From Nanobdellota archaeon (GTDB taxonomy: Archaea > Nanobdellota > Nanobdellia > SCGC-AAA011-G17 > GW2011-AR17): a stretch of 37,638 nucleotides of DNA. The number at the start of each line of letters is the position of its first letter. The first letter of the stretch is position 1. A program made the position numbers and the translations under genes. Positions 13,843-21,155 of the stretch are shown here, piece by piece. The stretch spans positions 1 through 37,638 of the forward strand of contig JAHJRD010000056.1 of NCBI GenBank assembly GCA_018830945.1, written 5' to 3'. Below the pieces are notes generated by a model. That model saw only the letters and a list, made by a program, of their open reading frames with translations. It ran no database searches and was not told where the DNA came from.

Positions 13843-14760
13843 TTATTTCTTTTTCAGCTGCTCCAGCAGCCTGCACGCCATGCACTCCTCTGCTGAAGTC
13901 GGCTCCCTGCATTTCCTGCAAAAGCCAATATCCCCTTCCTTCATGAACTTCTCTTTCAATAAAGGCAATGTTTCAAGAAAAGCAGACAATATTCCTGTTT
14001 TTGTGCCAGGATGCTTGTTTTCAAAATCATTAAGCATTATCCTTACTTCGCCGCGGTATGCAGCGCCTGCATAAGGGCATTCTACAAACTTGCCGGAGAT
14101 TCCATTCAAAAAAGCATACGCAGTAACCTCTTTCTCAAGCAGGAAATACAATGGCTTTATTCTTCTGATAAACCTTGCATCCTTTTTCAAGCCGTTAATA
14201 ACCCCTAATCTTGCAGCAGCGTCATTATTGCTGCGAAACAAGTTCATCACAATGCTCTGCGCCTCATCATCTGCATTATGCCCAAAAGCGATTTTATCAG
14301 CTTTTAATTCCCTTGCTTTCTTGTTCAGTAAATACCTTCTGAATGTGCCGCAGACAGTGCAGGGGCCTTTTTTTAATTTCTTAAGCATCTCATCCAGGGA
14401 ATATCCTAATTCCTTTTTGAAAGAATACACATAAAGCTTTACCTTGAGTTTCTTGCATAATTTTTCAGCATCCTTCTTGGTGAAAGGTCTGTAACCTTTA
14501 ATCCCCTCGTCAATTAAAATAGCAAACAATTCAACATTCTTCATCTGCCTTGTAATTGAAGCAAGCAGTGTAAGCAAAACAGAAGAATCCTTTCCGCCTG
14601 ACAATGCAACAGCAATCCTTTCTTTCTTTCCTATTAATTCATGCTGCCTTATGCACTTCCTTGCTTTTCTTTCAAAATACAGGTTAAAGCAGTTTTTGCA
14701 TAGCTTTTCGCCTGAAGTTAATACAAATACAGGTTCTTTAGAGCCGTTTTTGCATGTCAT
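13843..14760 (-). CDS. ttuA: tRNA 2-thiolation enzyme, TtuA/NcsA family
   Basis: A 305-residue tRNA thiolase of the TtuA/Ncs6 family. It adenylates U54 or wobble U and inserts sulfur delivered as a thiocarboxylate on a ubiquitin-like protein. Features: PP-loop SGGKDS (54-59); cluster cysteines C134 and C137 (GPCTVCG) plus C228 (FVECPYA), matching the three ligands of the catalytic [4Fe-4S] centre; RRYLLN after the CxxC; and a C-terminal zinc finger C281-C284-C293-C296. The N-terminal finger keeps C3, C21 and C24, but the second expected Cys is Gly6, so it may bind zinc weakly. The upstream gene encodes a 63-residue ubiquitin-like protein ending in Gly-Gly, overlapping by ATGA. U54 or U34 specificity cannot be told. 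Confidence 0.9.
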   Translation of the reverse strand: MTCKNGSKEPVFVLTSGEKLCKNCFNLYFERKARKCIRQHELIGKKERIAVALSGGKDSSVLLTLLASITRQMKNVELFAILIDEGIKGYRPFTKKDAEKLCKKLKVKLYVYSFKKELGYSLDEMLKKLKKGPCTVCGTFRRYLLNKKARELKADKIAFGHNADDEAQSIVMNLFRSNNDAAARLGVINGLKKDARFIRRIKPLYFLLEKEVTAYAFLNGISGKFVECPYAGAAYRGEVRIMLNDFENKHPGTKTGILSAFLETLPLLKEKFMKEGDIGFCRKCREPTSAEECMACRLLEQLKKK

Positions 14761-14948
14761 CCTCCTGACACCACTGCTAATATCTTTATTTGATCCTTTT
14801 CAGACAACTTAGCATCTTCAGTAACCAATGTTCCATTCTTTACAACAAGAACAGTAACTGGATTTATGTTTAATTTCTTAAGCAAAGCATTCACAGAGGC
14901 CGCTTTCACATTCACTGTTTTCCCTGTTTTTTCAATGTAGACTTTCAT
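14757..14948 (-). CDS. ubiquitin-like sulfur carrier (TtuB/SAMP/MoaD-ThiS type)
   Basis: A 63-residue beta-grasp protein: MKVYIEKTGKTVNV, the helix ASVNALLKKLNI, VLVVKNGTLV, and the conserved acidic turn before the terminal strand KDQIKILAVVSGG. The exposed C-terminal Gly-Gly is the residue pair that is adenylated and thiocarboxylated by an E1-like enzyme. Coupling to ttuA by an ATGA overlap points to sulfur donation for tRNA thiolation, as TtuB does. As in other archaea it may double as a protein modifier (SAMP). No E1-like (ThiF/MoeB) gene is in this window, so that partner must be elsewhere. Confidence 0.9.
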   Translation of the reverse strand: MKVYIEKTGKTVNVKAASVNALLKKLNINPVTVLVVKNGTLVTEDAKLSEKDQIKILAVVSGG

Positions 14949-15235
14949 GATTGCATCCCCTCCAAAAACTGCCTTATCTCACTGACTTTTCTTGGATTTA
15001 ATGATACATGGCTGTCAGAGCCTTTTCCTGTCTTTTTTACAGTTATGATAACCCACTCCTCATTCATCAGCTCTTTAAGCGCTCCTTCAACCGCTTTCTT
15101 TCCTTTATGTGTATTCCTGTAATGCTCGGGAACGCCTTTTATTATAAAATCAAGAGACGTATGCTTCCCTCCCCATATATTGCTTCTTATGAGCTTTTGA
15201 AGTATAAGCCTTTTAAGAGATTCTGCTTCAGCCAT
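14945..15235 (-). CDS. conserved small winged-helix-like protein
   Basis: A 96-residue protein: helices at LKRLILQKLIRSN, then GKHTSLDFIIKGVP (helix), KAVEGALKELMNEEWVI, and a strand-turn-strand IITVKKTGKGSDSHVSLNPR, the order of a winged helix with the wing near residues 70-85. ATG at 15235 is preferred over 15250 because TTTAATAAA (about 15260-15268) stands near -28. It shares an ATGA overlap with the ubiquitin-like gene, so it heads a three-gene sulfur-transfer operon. It could regulate the operon or bind tRNA; I cannot assign a function. Confidence 0.7.
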   Translation of the reverse strand: MAEAESLKRLILQKLIRSNIWGGKHTSLDFIIKGVPEHYRNTHKGKKAVEGALKELMNEEWVIITVKKTGKGSDSHVSLNPRKVSEIRQFLEGMQS

Positions 15236-15339
15236 TCCCAAAAGTATCATTCAACAGGTTTATTAAATTTCCTTTTGCTTATTATACATCAATATACAAT
15301 TACAAAAGGTTTAAATACAAGCTAAACCCTGTAAATTGT

Positions 15340-15678
15340 ATGGCAAACGAATCAATATTTTTAGAACACGTTGGAGACAGCCCAAGAATGAGGGTTCTGC
15401 AGTACCTGATAGAAGGAAGGGACTTTGATTATACATTAACAGACATGCTTAATGCATGCGTCAGCTGGGGAACGCTGAACAGCCTTATTCCCAAACTGGA
15501 GAAATTAGGCATTGTGGTGAAAGTAAGAAAAATAGGGAGGGCAACTCTTTACAAGATAAACCAGCAGAATGAGGCTGCAAAGCAGATGATTTCCTTGTAT
15601 GACAAGCTAATTCTTCAGCAGCTGGAATCAAAAGAGCAGAAAGCAGAGATTTCCGTGAGATATAAGAAGAAAGTATAA
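15340..15678 (+). CDS. winged-helix transcriptional regulator
   Basis: A 112-residue regulator. A winged-helix domain spans about residues 10-75: SPRMRVLQYLIEG, YTLTDMLNACVSWGTLNSLI (recognition helix area), LEKLGIVVKVRKIGRATLYKIN (wing). A C-terminal helix (80-112) with charged residues may mediate dimerisation. This layout is frequent among archaeal one-domain regulators. Its TATA box TTTAAATA (15310-15317) is about 27 nt before ATG, giving a leaderless mRNA. It is divergent from the ttuA operon and shares a 104-bp promoter region with it, but no clear operator was seen. The target genes are unknown. Confidence 0.8.
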   Translation: MANESIFLEHVGDSPRMRVLQYLIEGRDFDYTLTDMLNACVSWGTLNSLIPKLEKLGIVVKVRKIGRATLYKINQQNEAAKQMISLYDKLILQQLESKEQKAEISVRYKKKV

Positions 15679-15696
15679 ACTTCCATCAAGCCTAAA

Positions 15697-16437
15697 TCAC
15701 TTATACCCTTTGATAAAGCTAAAAGTCAATGTTGATTCTATCTCTGAAGGCGGGTCGTAAACAGCCAAATTATATTTCTTCCTGTACCCTTTCGGCAAAG
15801 ACCGGCATATATCAATTACCTGTTTTCTCTGCTCTTCACTGGCTGCTTTTGATTTGCACCAGCCGTTCAGCCATTTTTTATGCAGGCCTTCAACACGCTG
15901 CTCAATATGCCCCACATTGCATCTTTCAAAAAGCACGCGAAGCATTTCATGCGAAGGGAATTCAGGGTGGTGGGGTTCAGTGACTCTAACGATAGGCGTA
16001 ACACAAAATGTCTCATTTTTATATACGGCAGATTCAATAGCCAGAATCTTCCCGCCTCTTTTCGTTACCCTGTACATTTCAGCAAATGCCTTTGAGGGGT
16101 CCTCAAAATGCTGGAGAAGGTTCCTGCAATAAACAAAATCAAAGGACTCATTATCAAAAGGCAGGGCCTCTGCATCGCAAACATACAATTTAAAATGCGG
16201 ATGTAACCGCCTGCACTCTTCTATCATCTTTGAAGAAAGGTCTATGCCTGTAACATCTGCCAAAGAAAGGCTTGTTTCCAAATCCCCGCTGCCAATTCCC
16301 ACGTCAAGGGATTTTTCATTGCCGCTTGTGTCTGCGAATTTTACAATCCTCGCGTTGAAATCCGAAGACTGCACCCAAACCTTGCTTTTCCAGCAGCCTG
16401 CTATTTTATCATAAGTATCCCTGACTTTGTCTTTCAT
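15697..16437 (-). CDS. class I SAM-dependent methyltransferase (UbiE/type 11-like)
   Basis: A 246-residue methyltransferase. SAM site LDVGIGSGDLETSL, followed by VTGIDLSSKMIEECRR (acidic end of strand 2), LYVCDAEALPFDNESFDFVYCRNLLQH (motifs II-III) and MYRVTKRGGKILAIESAVY. The sequence looks like the broad UbiE/Methyltransf_11 group; small molecules such as lipids or quinones are typical targets, but none is indicated here. Its start overlaps the HEPN gene by ATGA, so it is the third gene of the HTH-MNT/HEPN operon. That is an unusual partner: either a chance operon neighbour or a modifier acting with the pair. Confidence 0.8.
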   Translation of the reverse strand: MKDKVRDTYDKIAGCWKSKVWVQSSDFNARIVKFADTSGNEKSLDVGIGSGDLETSLSLADVTGIDLSSKMIEECRRLHPHFKLYVCDAEALPFDNESFDFVYCRNLLQHFEDPSKAFAEMYRVTKRGGKILAIESAVYKNETFCVTPIVRVTEPHHPEFPSHEMLRVLFERCNVGHIEQRVEGLHKKWLNGWCKSKAASEEQRKQVIDICRSLPKGYRKKYNLAVYDPPSEIESTLTFSFIKGYK

Positions 16438-16907
16438 TCTTGCAAAGCCACCTCTATTTTTTCCACAATCTCTTTTGCCTTTTTAACCAAAAAATCCAGA
16501 ATTTCCTTATTTACATCTGTTTTTGCCCCGTATTGAAATTCTTCCCTTAATGATTTTGCATCCTGCGGCTTCATCTGCTCCGCTGTCCTTATAAAAGCAA
16601 TATCAGTTAATTCCAAATTCACCTTCTTCACCTTAATCAAGGATTCAACAGCGCTAATTGTGCATTCATGGTTTTGGGATTCATAGCCGTGCTTAAACAA
16701 TATTGCCAAAAGCGCATGGTACATTGCATAATATGCCTGTGAAACAGCCCAGTCACTGAAGCCGCCTTTGGCATTATAATCAGCAGCCAAAAGATTATGC
16801 TTTGCCTTTTCAATATGTTCTCTTGATCTCACAGGATTAGGCGGAATCCGCTTTAATCTGGTTTCTTTTGAAAGGCACCAATCCAATTTTGTTTTAGGCT
16901 TTTGCAT
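16434..16907 (-). CDS. HEPN domain protein
   Basis: A 157-residue helical protein of the HEPN family. The diagnostic segment is FSDWAVSQAYYAMYHALLAI with LFKHGYES, followed by long helices. HEPN proteins pair with minimal nucleotidyltransferases (MNT) in toxin-antitoxin systems such as HepT-MntA, where the HEPN member is usually an RNase with an RX4-6H motif. I do not see a clear RX4-6H here, only LREEFQYG near residue 120, so RNase activity is doubtful. The N-terminal 30 residues are basic and precede the domain. It overlaps the HTH-MNT gene by 14 nt and the methyltransferase by 4 nt. Confidence 0.8.
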   Translation of the reverse strand: MQKPKTKLDWCLSKETRLKRIPPNPVRSREHIEKAKHNLLAADYNAKGGFSDWAVSQAYYAMYHALLAILFKHGYESQNHECTISAVESLIKVKKVNLELTDIAFIRTAEQMKPQDAKSLREEFQYGAKTDVNKEILDFLVKKAKEIVEKIEVALQE

Positions 16908-17478
16908 TTTTTACAATCTCAACAAATACAGATTCTCCCCTTAAAACAATGCCTTCCTTTATAATTGTTTGCATAACTTCTTTTCCTTCTTTCAATTCTC
17001 TTATTGCATCTTCCTTTTTTAATATCAAAGGAACAACGGGCTTTGCCCTTATCTTTGAGATATTAAGGCAGAATAAGCTTGCTTCTTTTGCTCTATTCGC
17101 TACAACCAGCACATCAACATCATTAAATTCCTTTTTTCTTAAGACAGAGCCAAACATGACAATCAGTTCAGCCTTATCATATTTCTGTATATCTTCTGCA
17201 TAAAGCTTTGCATGGCCTGCCAATTTTCTTTTTTCCTCAAGAAGCATAAGCTCACAGAGCTTTGCTGTTTCTTCATTCGCAAGATTAAGCGAGAAAAAAC
17301 AGGCATTGCCAAGCCTTTCGAGAACAACTATTTTATTCTTTTCAAGTTCCTTAAGTATATTGAATGCGCTGCCAACGCTCATCTTCAGAGTCTTTGCTAT
17401 TGTATTTATGTTAAATCCCGGCTTTGCGTGGCTTCTGAGCAAAAACCTGATTATCCTTGCTTTGTTGTTTTCTTTCAT
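16894..17478 (-). CDS. HTH-fused minimal nucleotidyltransferase (MNT)
   Basis: A 194-residue two-domain protein: an N-terminal winged helix (about residues 7-60; FNINTIAKTLKMSVGSAFNI and the wing IVVLERLGNACFFSLN) and a C-terminal MNT domain with FGSVLRKKEFNDVDVLVV, giving the Gly-Ser and the Asp-x-Asp metal pair (Asp120, Asp122). MNT partners of HEPN toxins can transfer AMP to the toxin and so silence it. The fused HTH makes this a self-sufficient repressor-antitoxin. The frame extends to a TTG at 17499, but ATG 17478 is better placed. Three TGAAT/ATTCA half-sites lie just upstream, beside the TATA box. Confidence 0.83.
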   Translation of the reverse strand: MKENNKARIIRFLLRSHAKPGFNINTIAKTLKMSVGSAFNILKELEKNKIVVLERLGNACFFSLNLANEETAKLCELMLLEEKRKLAGHAKLYAEDIQKYDKAELIVMFGSVLRKKEFNDVDVLVVANRAKEASLFCLNISKIRAKPVVPLILKKEDAIRELKEGKEVMQTIIKEGIVLRGESVFVEIVKNAKA

Positions 17479-17484
17479 TTTAAG

Positions 17485-17521
17485 TGAATGATTATTCAAT
17501 AATAATGAATAACTATATAAA
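17485..17521 (-). promoter_or_regulatory. promoter with palindromic operator of the HTH-MNT operon
   Basis: TTATTCA (17492-17498) and TGAATAA (17506-17512) form a perfect 7-bp inverted repeat with a 7-bp spacer. A further TGAAT at 17485-17489 pairs with ATTCA at 17494-17498. The minus-strand TATA (CTTTATATAG, about 17513-17522) abuts the repeat, so binding would block TBP or the transcription start. The N-terminal HTH of the first gene is the natural ligand. Confidence 0.55.
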
Positions 17522-17538
17522 GGTTTCTAAAGAGAAGT

Positions 17539-18168
17539 TCATATCTCCAAAACCTCTGCTTCACTCACAGCCTTTTCCGCCATCTCATCTATATTAAGCT
17601 TTTCCTCCTCTCTTTCAACAGCATTAAGCCTTGCCTTTGTCGCAGGGCTTTTTGGGACTGCAGAACAGCACATCCCTGCCTCTATTGACAAATCATATGT
17701 GCCTATCTCTCTAGCAATCTTTATTGTCTCAACCTTGTCATTGCAAAGCAATGGCCTTAAAATCGGCAATTTGACAACAGACTCTTCAACAGCCATGTTC
17801 TGCAGTGTCTGCGATGCAACCTGCGCAAGATTCTCTCCTGTAACAAGAAAATCAGCTTTTTCCTTTTCAGCTATTTTCTCAGCAACCCGGAACATCATTC
17901 TCCTGCAAATTACGCACTGGTATTTTCTTTCAGTGTTCCTTATCATCTGCACCTGGTTTCTTCCATGGTTTACAATATACAATTTAATTCTCTTGCCTGA
18001 CAGCACAGCAAGCTTTTTCGCAAGCTTTATTGTCTTCTCTTTAGGCATTTCATTCACCAATGGCTGGTTATCCATGTGCACTGCTATTAAATCAACGCCT
18101 TTCTTGAGCATCAAATACCCTGCTACAGGGCTGTCAATGCCAGATGATAGCAATAATATTCCCTTCAT
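17539..18168 (-). CDS. ThiI-like PP-loop sulfurtransferase domain, stand-alone
   Basis: A 209-residue PP-loop ATPase corresponding to the catalytic domain of ThiI, the enzyme making 4-thiouridine-8 in tRNA. The PP-loop SSGIDSP is at residues 8-14 (one Gly of the usual SGGxDSP is Ser). CVICRRMMFRVAEKIA and FLVTGENLAQVASQTLQN are typical ThiI blocks. Near residue 175 MCCSAVPKSPATKA keeps the conserved Cys and the PK.P.TKA signature. Normal ThiI has N-terminal ferredoxin-like and THUMP RNA-binding domains (about 170 residues); none is present, and the adjacent 84-residue gene does not look like THUMP. tRNA binding must then depend on another protein, or the target differs. Its ATG overlaps the upstream gene's stop. 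Confidence 0.85.
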   Translation of the reverse strand: MKGILLLSSGIDSPVAGYLMLKKGVDLIAVHMDNQPLVNEMPKEKTIKLAKKLAVLSGKRIKLYIVNHGRNQVQMIRNTERKYQCVICRRMMFRVAEKIAEKEKADFLVTGENLAQVASQTLQNMAVEESVVKLPILRPLLCNDKVETIKIAREIGTYDLSIEAGMCCSAVPKSPATKARLNAVEREEEKLNIDEMAEKAVSEAEVLEI

Positions 18169-18419
18169 TGCAATCCCGCCTTATACACTTTTTCAGCAAC
18201 CTTCCGCATCTTCTCCATATCCCCCGGGTTCTTAAACATCAATTCACCATGCTTATGCACTATTATCTCAAATCCATCCTCTTCTATTAAAAGCAGTATT
18301 GGCGTGTCTTCAAGCACTTTAAACGCCTTTCTTATGCCTGTAAAATCAAGGTGTACAGTCTTAACAGGCTTTGCAGAATAAGCCCCTTTGTCCTTGCATT
18401 TCTCCAGATTGAACTCCAT
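18165..18419 (-). CDS. small conserved protein, unknown
   Basis: An 84-residue acidic-basic mixed protein I do not recognise. It has an alternating strand pattern in the middle (TPILLLIEEDGFEIIVHKHGELMF) followed by a helix (GDMEKMRKVAEKVYKAG), compatible with a small alpha/beta fold. It is co-transcribed with the ThiI-like gene through an ATGA overlap, so a helper role in tRNA thiolation, perhaps supplying RNA or sulfur-donor contact, is a reasonable guess. A minus-strand TATA (CTTTATATATTTTT, around 18446) lies about 27 nt upstream of ATG 18419. Confidence 0.65.
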   Translation of the reverse strand: MEFNLEKCKDKGAYSAKPVKTVHLDFTGIRKAFKVLEDTPILLLIEEDGFEIIVHKHGELMFKNPGDMEKMRKVAEKVYKAGLQ

Positions 18420-18506
18420 AAAGGACTATAAAACCGAAAAATATATAAAGCATTTGCCTCTTATATCCTATTAACTGGTTCTGAAGAGAATTACAAGAGG
18501 TATAAA

Positions 18507-19154
18507 ATGAACAAAGACATAAAAGACATGGTTGCGCACGGGACAACCACAGTAGGCCTTGTCTGCAAGGAAGGCATTATACTGGCTGCAGACAGAAGGG
18601 CTAGCGCAGGCTATTTTGTGGCTGACAAGAAAGCTCAAAAAATACAAAGAATAACAGATTACATGGCAATTACAACAGCAGGATTAGTCAGTGACACGCA
18701 ATTATTCACAAGAATCATAAGGGCGCAATTAAAGCTCTTAAAGATAAGAAAAGGCAAGGAGCCTACTGTTGAGGAAGCGTCAAACCTGTTAGCAAGCCTT
18801 GCGTATGTCAACATAAGAAGACCCAGCATGGTGCCTGGAATAGTGGGATTTTTACTGGGCGGCATGGATAAGACAGGATTCGGATTGTATGAGATAGGTG
18901 TTGACGGCTCAACATCAAAGGCAGATGATTATAAGACAGACGGCTCAGGAAGCTATGTTGCAGTGGGAGTCTTGGAAACATTGTATAAGAAAGACATGAC
19001 AATGCAGGAAGGGATTGAGCTTGCTGTTAAAGCATTAAACGCAGCAATGCAGAGAGACATAGCAACAGGCAACGGCATTGACGTACTAACAATCACCAAA
19101 GATGGAGTTAAAAACGTTATAAGCAGGCAATTCGACACAACATTCAAAGCCTGA
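18507..19154 (+). CDS. psmB: proteasome beta subunit
   Basis: Catalytic subunit of the archaeal 20S proteasome, 215 residues. A short propeptide (residues 1-12, ending ...MVAHG) precedes the Thr nucleophile in TTTVG. Numbering from that Thr, the catalytic Asp17 (LAADRRA) and Lys33 (DKKAQKI) are in place, as is the later GSGSYVA block. Autocleavage should occur between Gly12 and Thr13. An alpha subunit is not in the window. GAGGT lies about 6 nt before the ATG and CTTATATCC about 40 nt upstream, so this gene probably has a short leader with a ribosome-binding site. A T6 run follows the stop. Confidence 0.96.
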   Translation: MNKDIKDMVAHGTTTVGLVCKEGIILAADRRASAGYFVADKKAQKIQRITDYMAITTAGLVSDTQLFTRIIRAQLKLLKIRKGKEPTVEEASNLLASLAYVNIRRPSMVPGIVGFLLGGMDKTGFGLYEIGVDGSTSKADDYKTDGSGSYVAVGVLETLYKKDMTMQEGIELAVKALNAAMQRDIATGNGIDVLTITKDGVKNVISRQFDTTFKA

Positions 19155-19157
19155 TGG

Positions 19158-19163
19158 TTTTTT
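19158..19163 (+). terminator. T-tract after psmB
   Basis: Six consecutive T in GGTTTTTTCTCC, four bases past the psmB stop. Archaeal RNA polymerase terminates at such U-rich stretches, often helped by FttA, whose gene is the next one downstream. Termination may be partial, because no convincing separate promoter for fttA was found. Confidence 0.35.
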
Positions 19164-19199
19164 CTCCAGTTCTATGTGGAGTATTATAAGGAAAGTAAG

Positions 19200-21101
19200 A
19201 TGGCAGACATAATATCAGAAGTAATGGCGCACCTGCCAAAGGATGCAAACGTAAGCAGCTGCAGCTTTGAAGGCGCGAACATCATAGTTTACACTAAAAG
19301 CAAGGATTTCTTTTTAGAGCCAGGCACTGCAATAAAAGACATAGTCAACATAATCAAGAAAAGAATTGAATTAAGGCCGGATCCATCAATCACAGAAGAC
19401 ATGGAGTTGGCTGAGAAGAAAATCAAGAAAATAGTCCCTGAAGAGGCAATGCTTACAAACACCCTCTTTGACCCCCAGAGAAGCCAGGTAATTCTTGAGG
19501 TTGAAAAGCCAGGCGTTGCAATTGGCAAGACAGGGGAAATACTGAGAGACATAAAAAAAGAGACAATGTGGGTGCCTTTGATAAGAAGGACACCAAGCAT
19601 AAGGTCAAAGCTCATTGAAAATATCAGGCATGTTCTTTATGAAAATAATGATTTCAGGAGAAAGTTTTTGGATAAAGTTGGCAAGAGGGTTTACAGCGGC
19701 TGGACAAAAGGCAGAAAAGAGGAATGGGTAAGGGTTTCTGTAATGGGCGCAGGCAGGCAGGTTGGAAGATCCTGCTTTTTACTGCAGACACCTGAATCAA
19801 GGGTTCTTCTTGACTGCGGGCTTGACGTTGCAGGCCAGGATTCTAACATGTTCCCTTACTTTGACACGCCTGAATTCAAGATTGGCGAGATAGATGCAGT
19901 GGTTGTAAGCCACGCTCACCTGGACCACTGCGGCATGATTCCATTGCTTTTTAAGTACGGCTATGACGGGCCAATCTATTGCACAGAGCCCACAAGGGAT
20001 GTAATGGCTTTATTGGCTTTGGATTACATCAATGTCGGCTGGAAAGAAGTCAAGAAGCCATTGTTTACAAGCTCTGATGTCAAGGAGATGGTAAAAAGGT
20101 GCATCTGCCTTAATTATGAGGAAGTCAGTGACATCACGCCTGATATCAGGTTAACATTCTACAACGCAGGGCACACGCTGGGAAGTTCTTTGGTGCACCT
20201 GCACATAGGAAATGGATTGCACAACTTCCTGTATACTGGTGACTTGAATTATGAAACATCCAATCTTTTGGCAGCTGCAAACACCTACTTTCCAAGGCTT
20301 GAGACAGTAATGATTGAAAGCACTTACGGAGGGAAAGATGATAATCCTCCTCCGAGAAGGGAAAGCGAGAGGCAGCTTTTGGAAGTTATTAATAAGACAG
20401 CTGTAAAAAAAGGAAAAGTGCTTATGCCTGTTTTAGGCGTTGGAAGGTCGCAGGAAGTAATGCTTATACTGGAAAGAGCAATGCGCGAGGGCACAATCCC
20501 TAAAATGCCCATATATGTGCAAGGACTGGTATGGGATGTTACTGCAATACACACTGCTTACCCTGACTTCTTTAATTCAAAGGTCAGAAAGTCAATATTC
20601 CATGACGGCAATAACCCTTTCTTGTCAGAAGTGTTCAAGCAGGTTGGAAGCCGCAAGGAGATGGAGCAGGTTATTGAGTCAGGCGAGCCCTGCATAATTG
20701 TTGCAACATCCGGCATGATGACAGGCGGCGCTTCTGTTGATTATTTCAAGGCATTTGCAGACAACCCAAAGCACAGTTTGATTTTGACTTGCTACCAGGG
20801 CGAAGGCTCATTGGGAAGAAGGATTTTGAATGGCGAGAAAGAAATGAGCTTTGGAGTTGGAGAAGGAAGGTCTGAGGTGCTTAAGGTAAAGATGGAAGTG
20901 TATAATATCTCAGGCTTCAGCGGGCATTCATCAAGGAATCAATTGATTAATTACATGTATCGCTTGGATCCAAAGCCAAAAAGGATTTTGATAGTACATG
21001 GTGAGAGCTCAAAGTGCCTGGATTTGGCAAGCTCATTGCATAAAATGCAGAAAGTTGAGACAACTGCTCCGAGGAATCTGGATTCTATTAGGTTGAGGTA
21101 G
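19200..21101 (+). CDS. fttA: transcription termination ribonuclease FttA (aCPSF1)
   Basis: A 633-residue KH/metallo-beta-lactamase/beta-CASP ribonuclease, the archaeal CPSF73 homolog that cuts nascent RNA 3' ends and terminates transcription. Order: N-terminal KH-like domain (about 1-65), a second KH with GKTGEIL (109-115), then the lactamase domain with HAHLDH (238-243), later metal ligands in NAGHTLGSS and LYTGDLNYE, and a beta-CASP domain (GSRKEMEQVIESGEPCIIVA, then SGHSSRNQL). Length is normal for the family (about 635). The frame opens at GTG 19176, but ATG 19200 gives the usual family N-terminus. It follows psmB by 45 nt and is probably in the same transcription unit. Confidence 0.95.
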   Translation: MADIISEVMAHLPKDANVSSCSFEGANIIVYTKSKDFFLEPGTAIKDIVNIIKKRIELRPDPSITEDMELAEKKIKKIVPEEAMLTNTLFDPQRSQVILEVEKPGVAIGKTGEILRDIKKETMWVPLIRRTPSIRSKLIENIRHVLYENNDFRRKFLDKVGKRVYSGWTKGRKEEWVRVSVMGAGRQVGRSCFLLQTPESRVLLDCGLDVAGQDSNMFPYFDTPEFKIGEIDAVVVSHAHLDHCGMIPLLFKYGYDGPIYCTEPTRDVMALLALDYINVGWKEVKKPLFTSSDVKEMVKRCICLNYEEVSDITPDIRLTFYNAGHTLGSSLVHLHIGNGLHNFLYTGDLNYETSNLLAAANTYFPRLETVMIESTYGGKDDNPPPRRESERQLLEVINKTAVKKGKVLMPVLGVGRSQEVMLILERAMREGTIPKMPIYVQGLVWDVTAIHTAYPDFFNSKVRKSIFHDGNNPFLSEVFKQVGSRKEMEQVIESGEPCIIVATSGMMTGGASVDYFKAFADNPKHSLILTCYQGEGSLGRRILNGEKEMSFGVGEGRSEVLKVKMEVYNISGFSGHSSRNQLINYMYRLDPKPKRILIVHGESSKCLDLASSLHKMQKVETTAPRNLDSIRLR

Positions 21102-21155
21102 TTTTGCCAGCAGCTTGTAATCCCTAAGATAGACGTTTATTTATTATTGTAGTCC

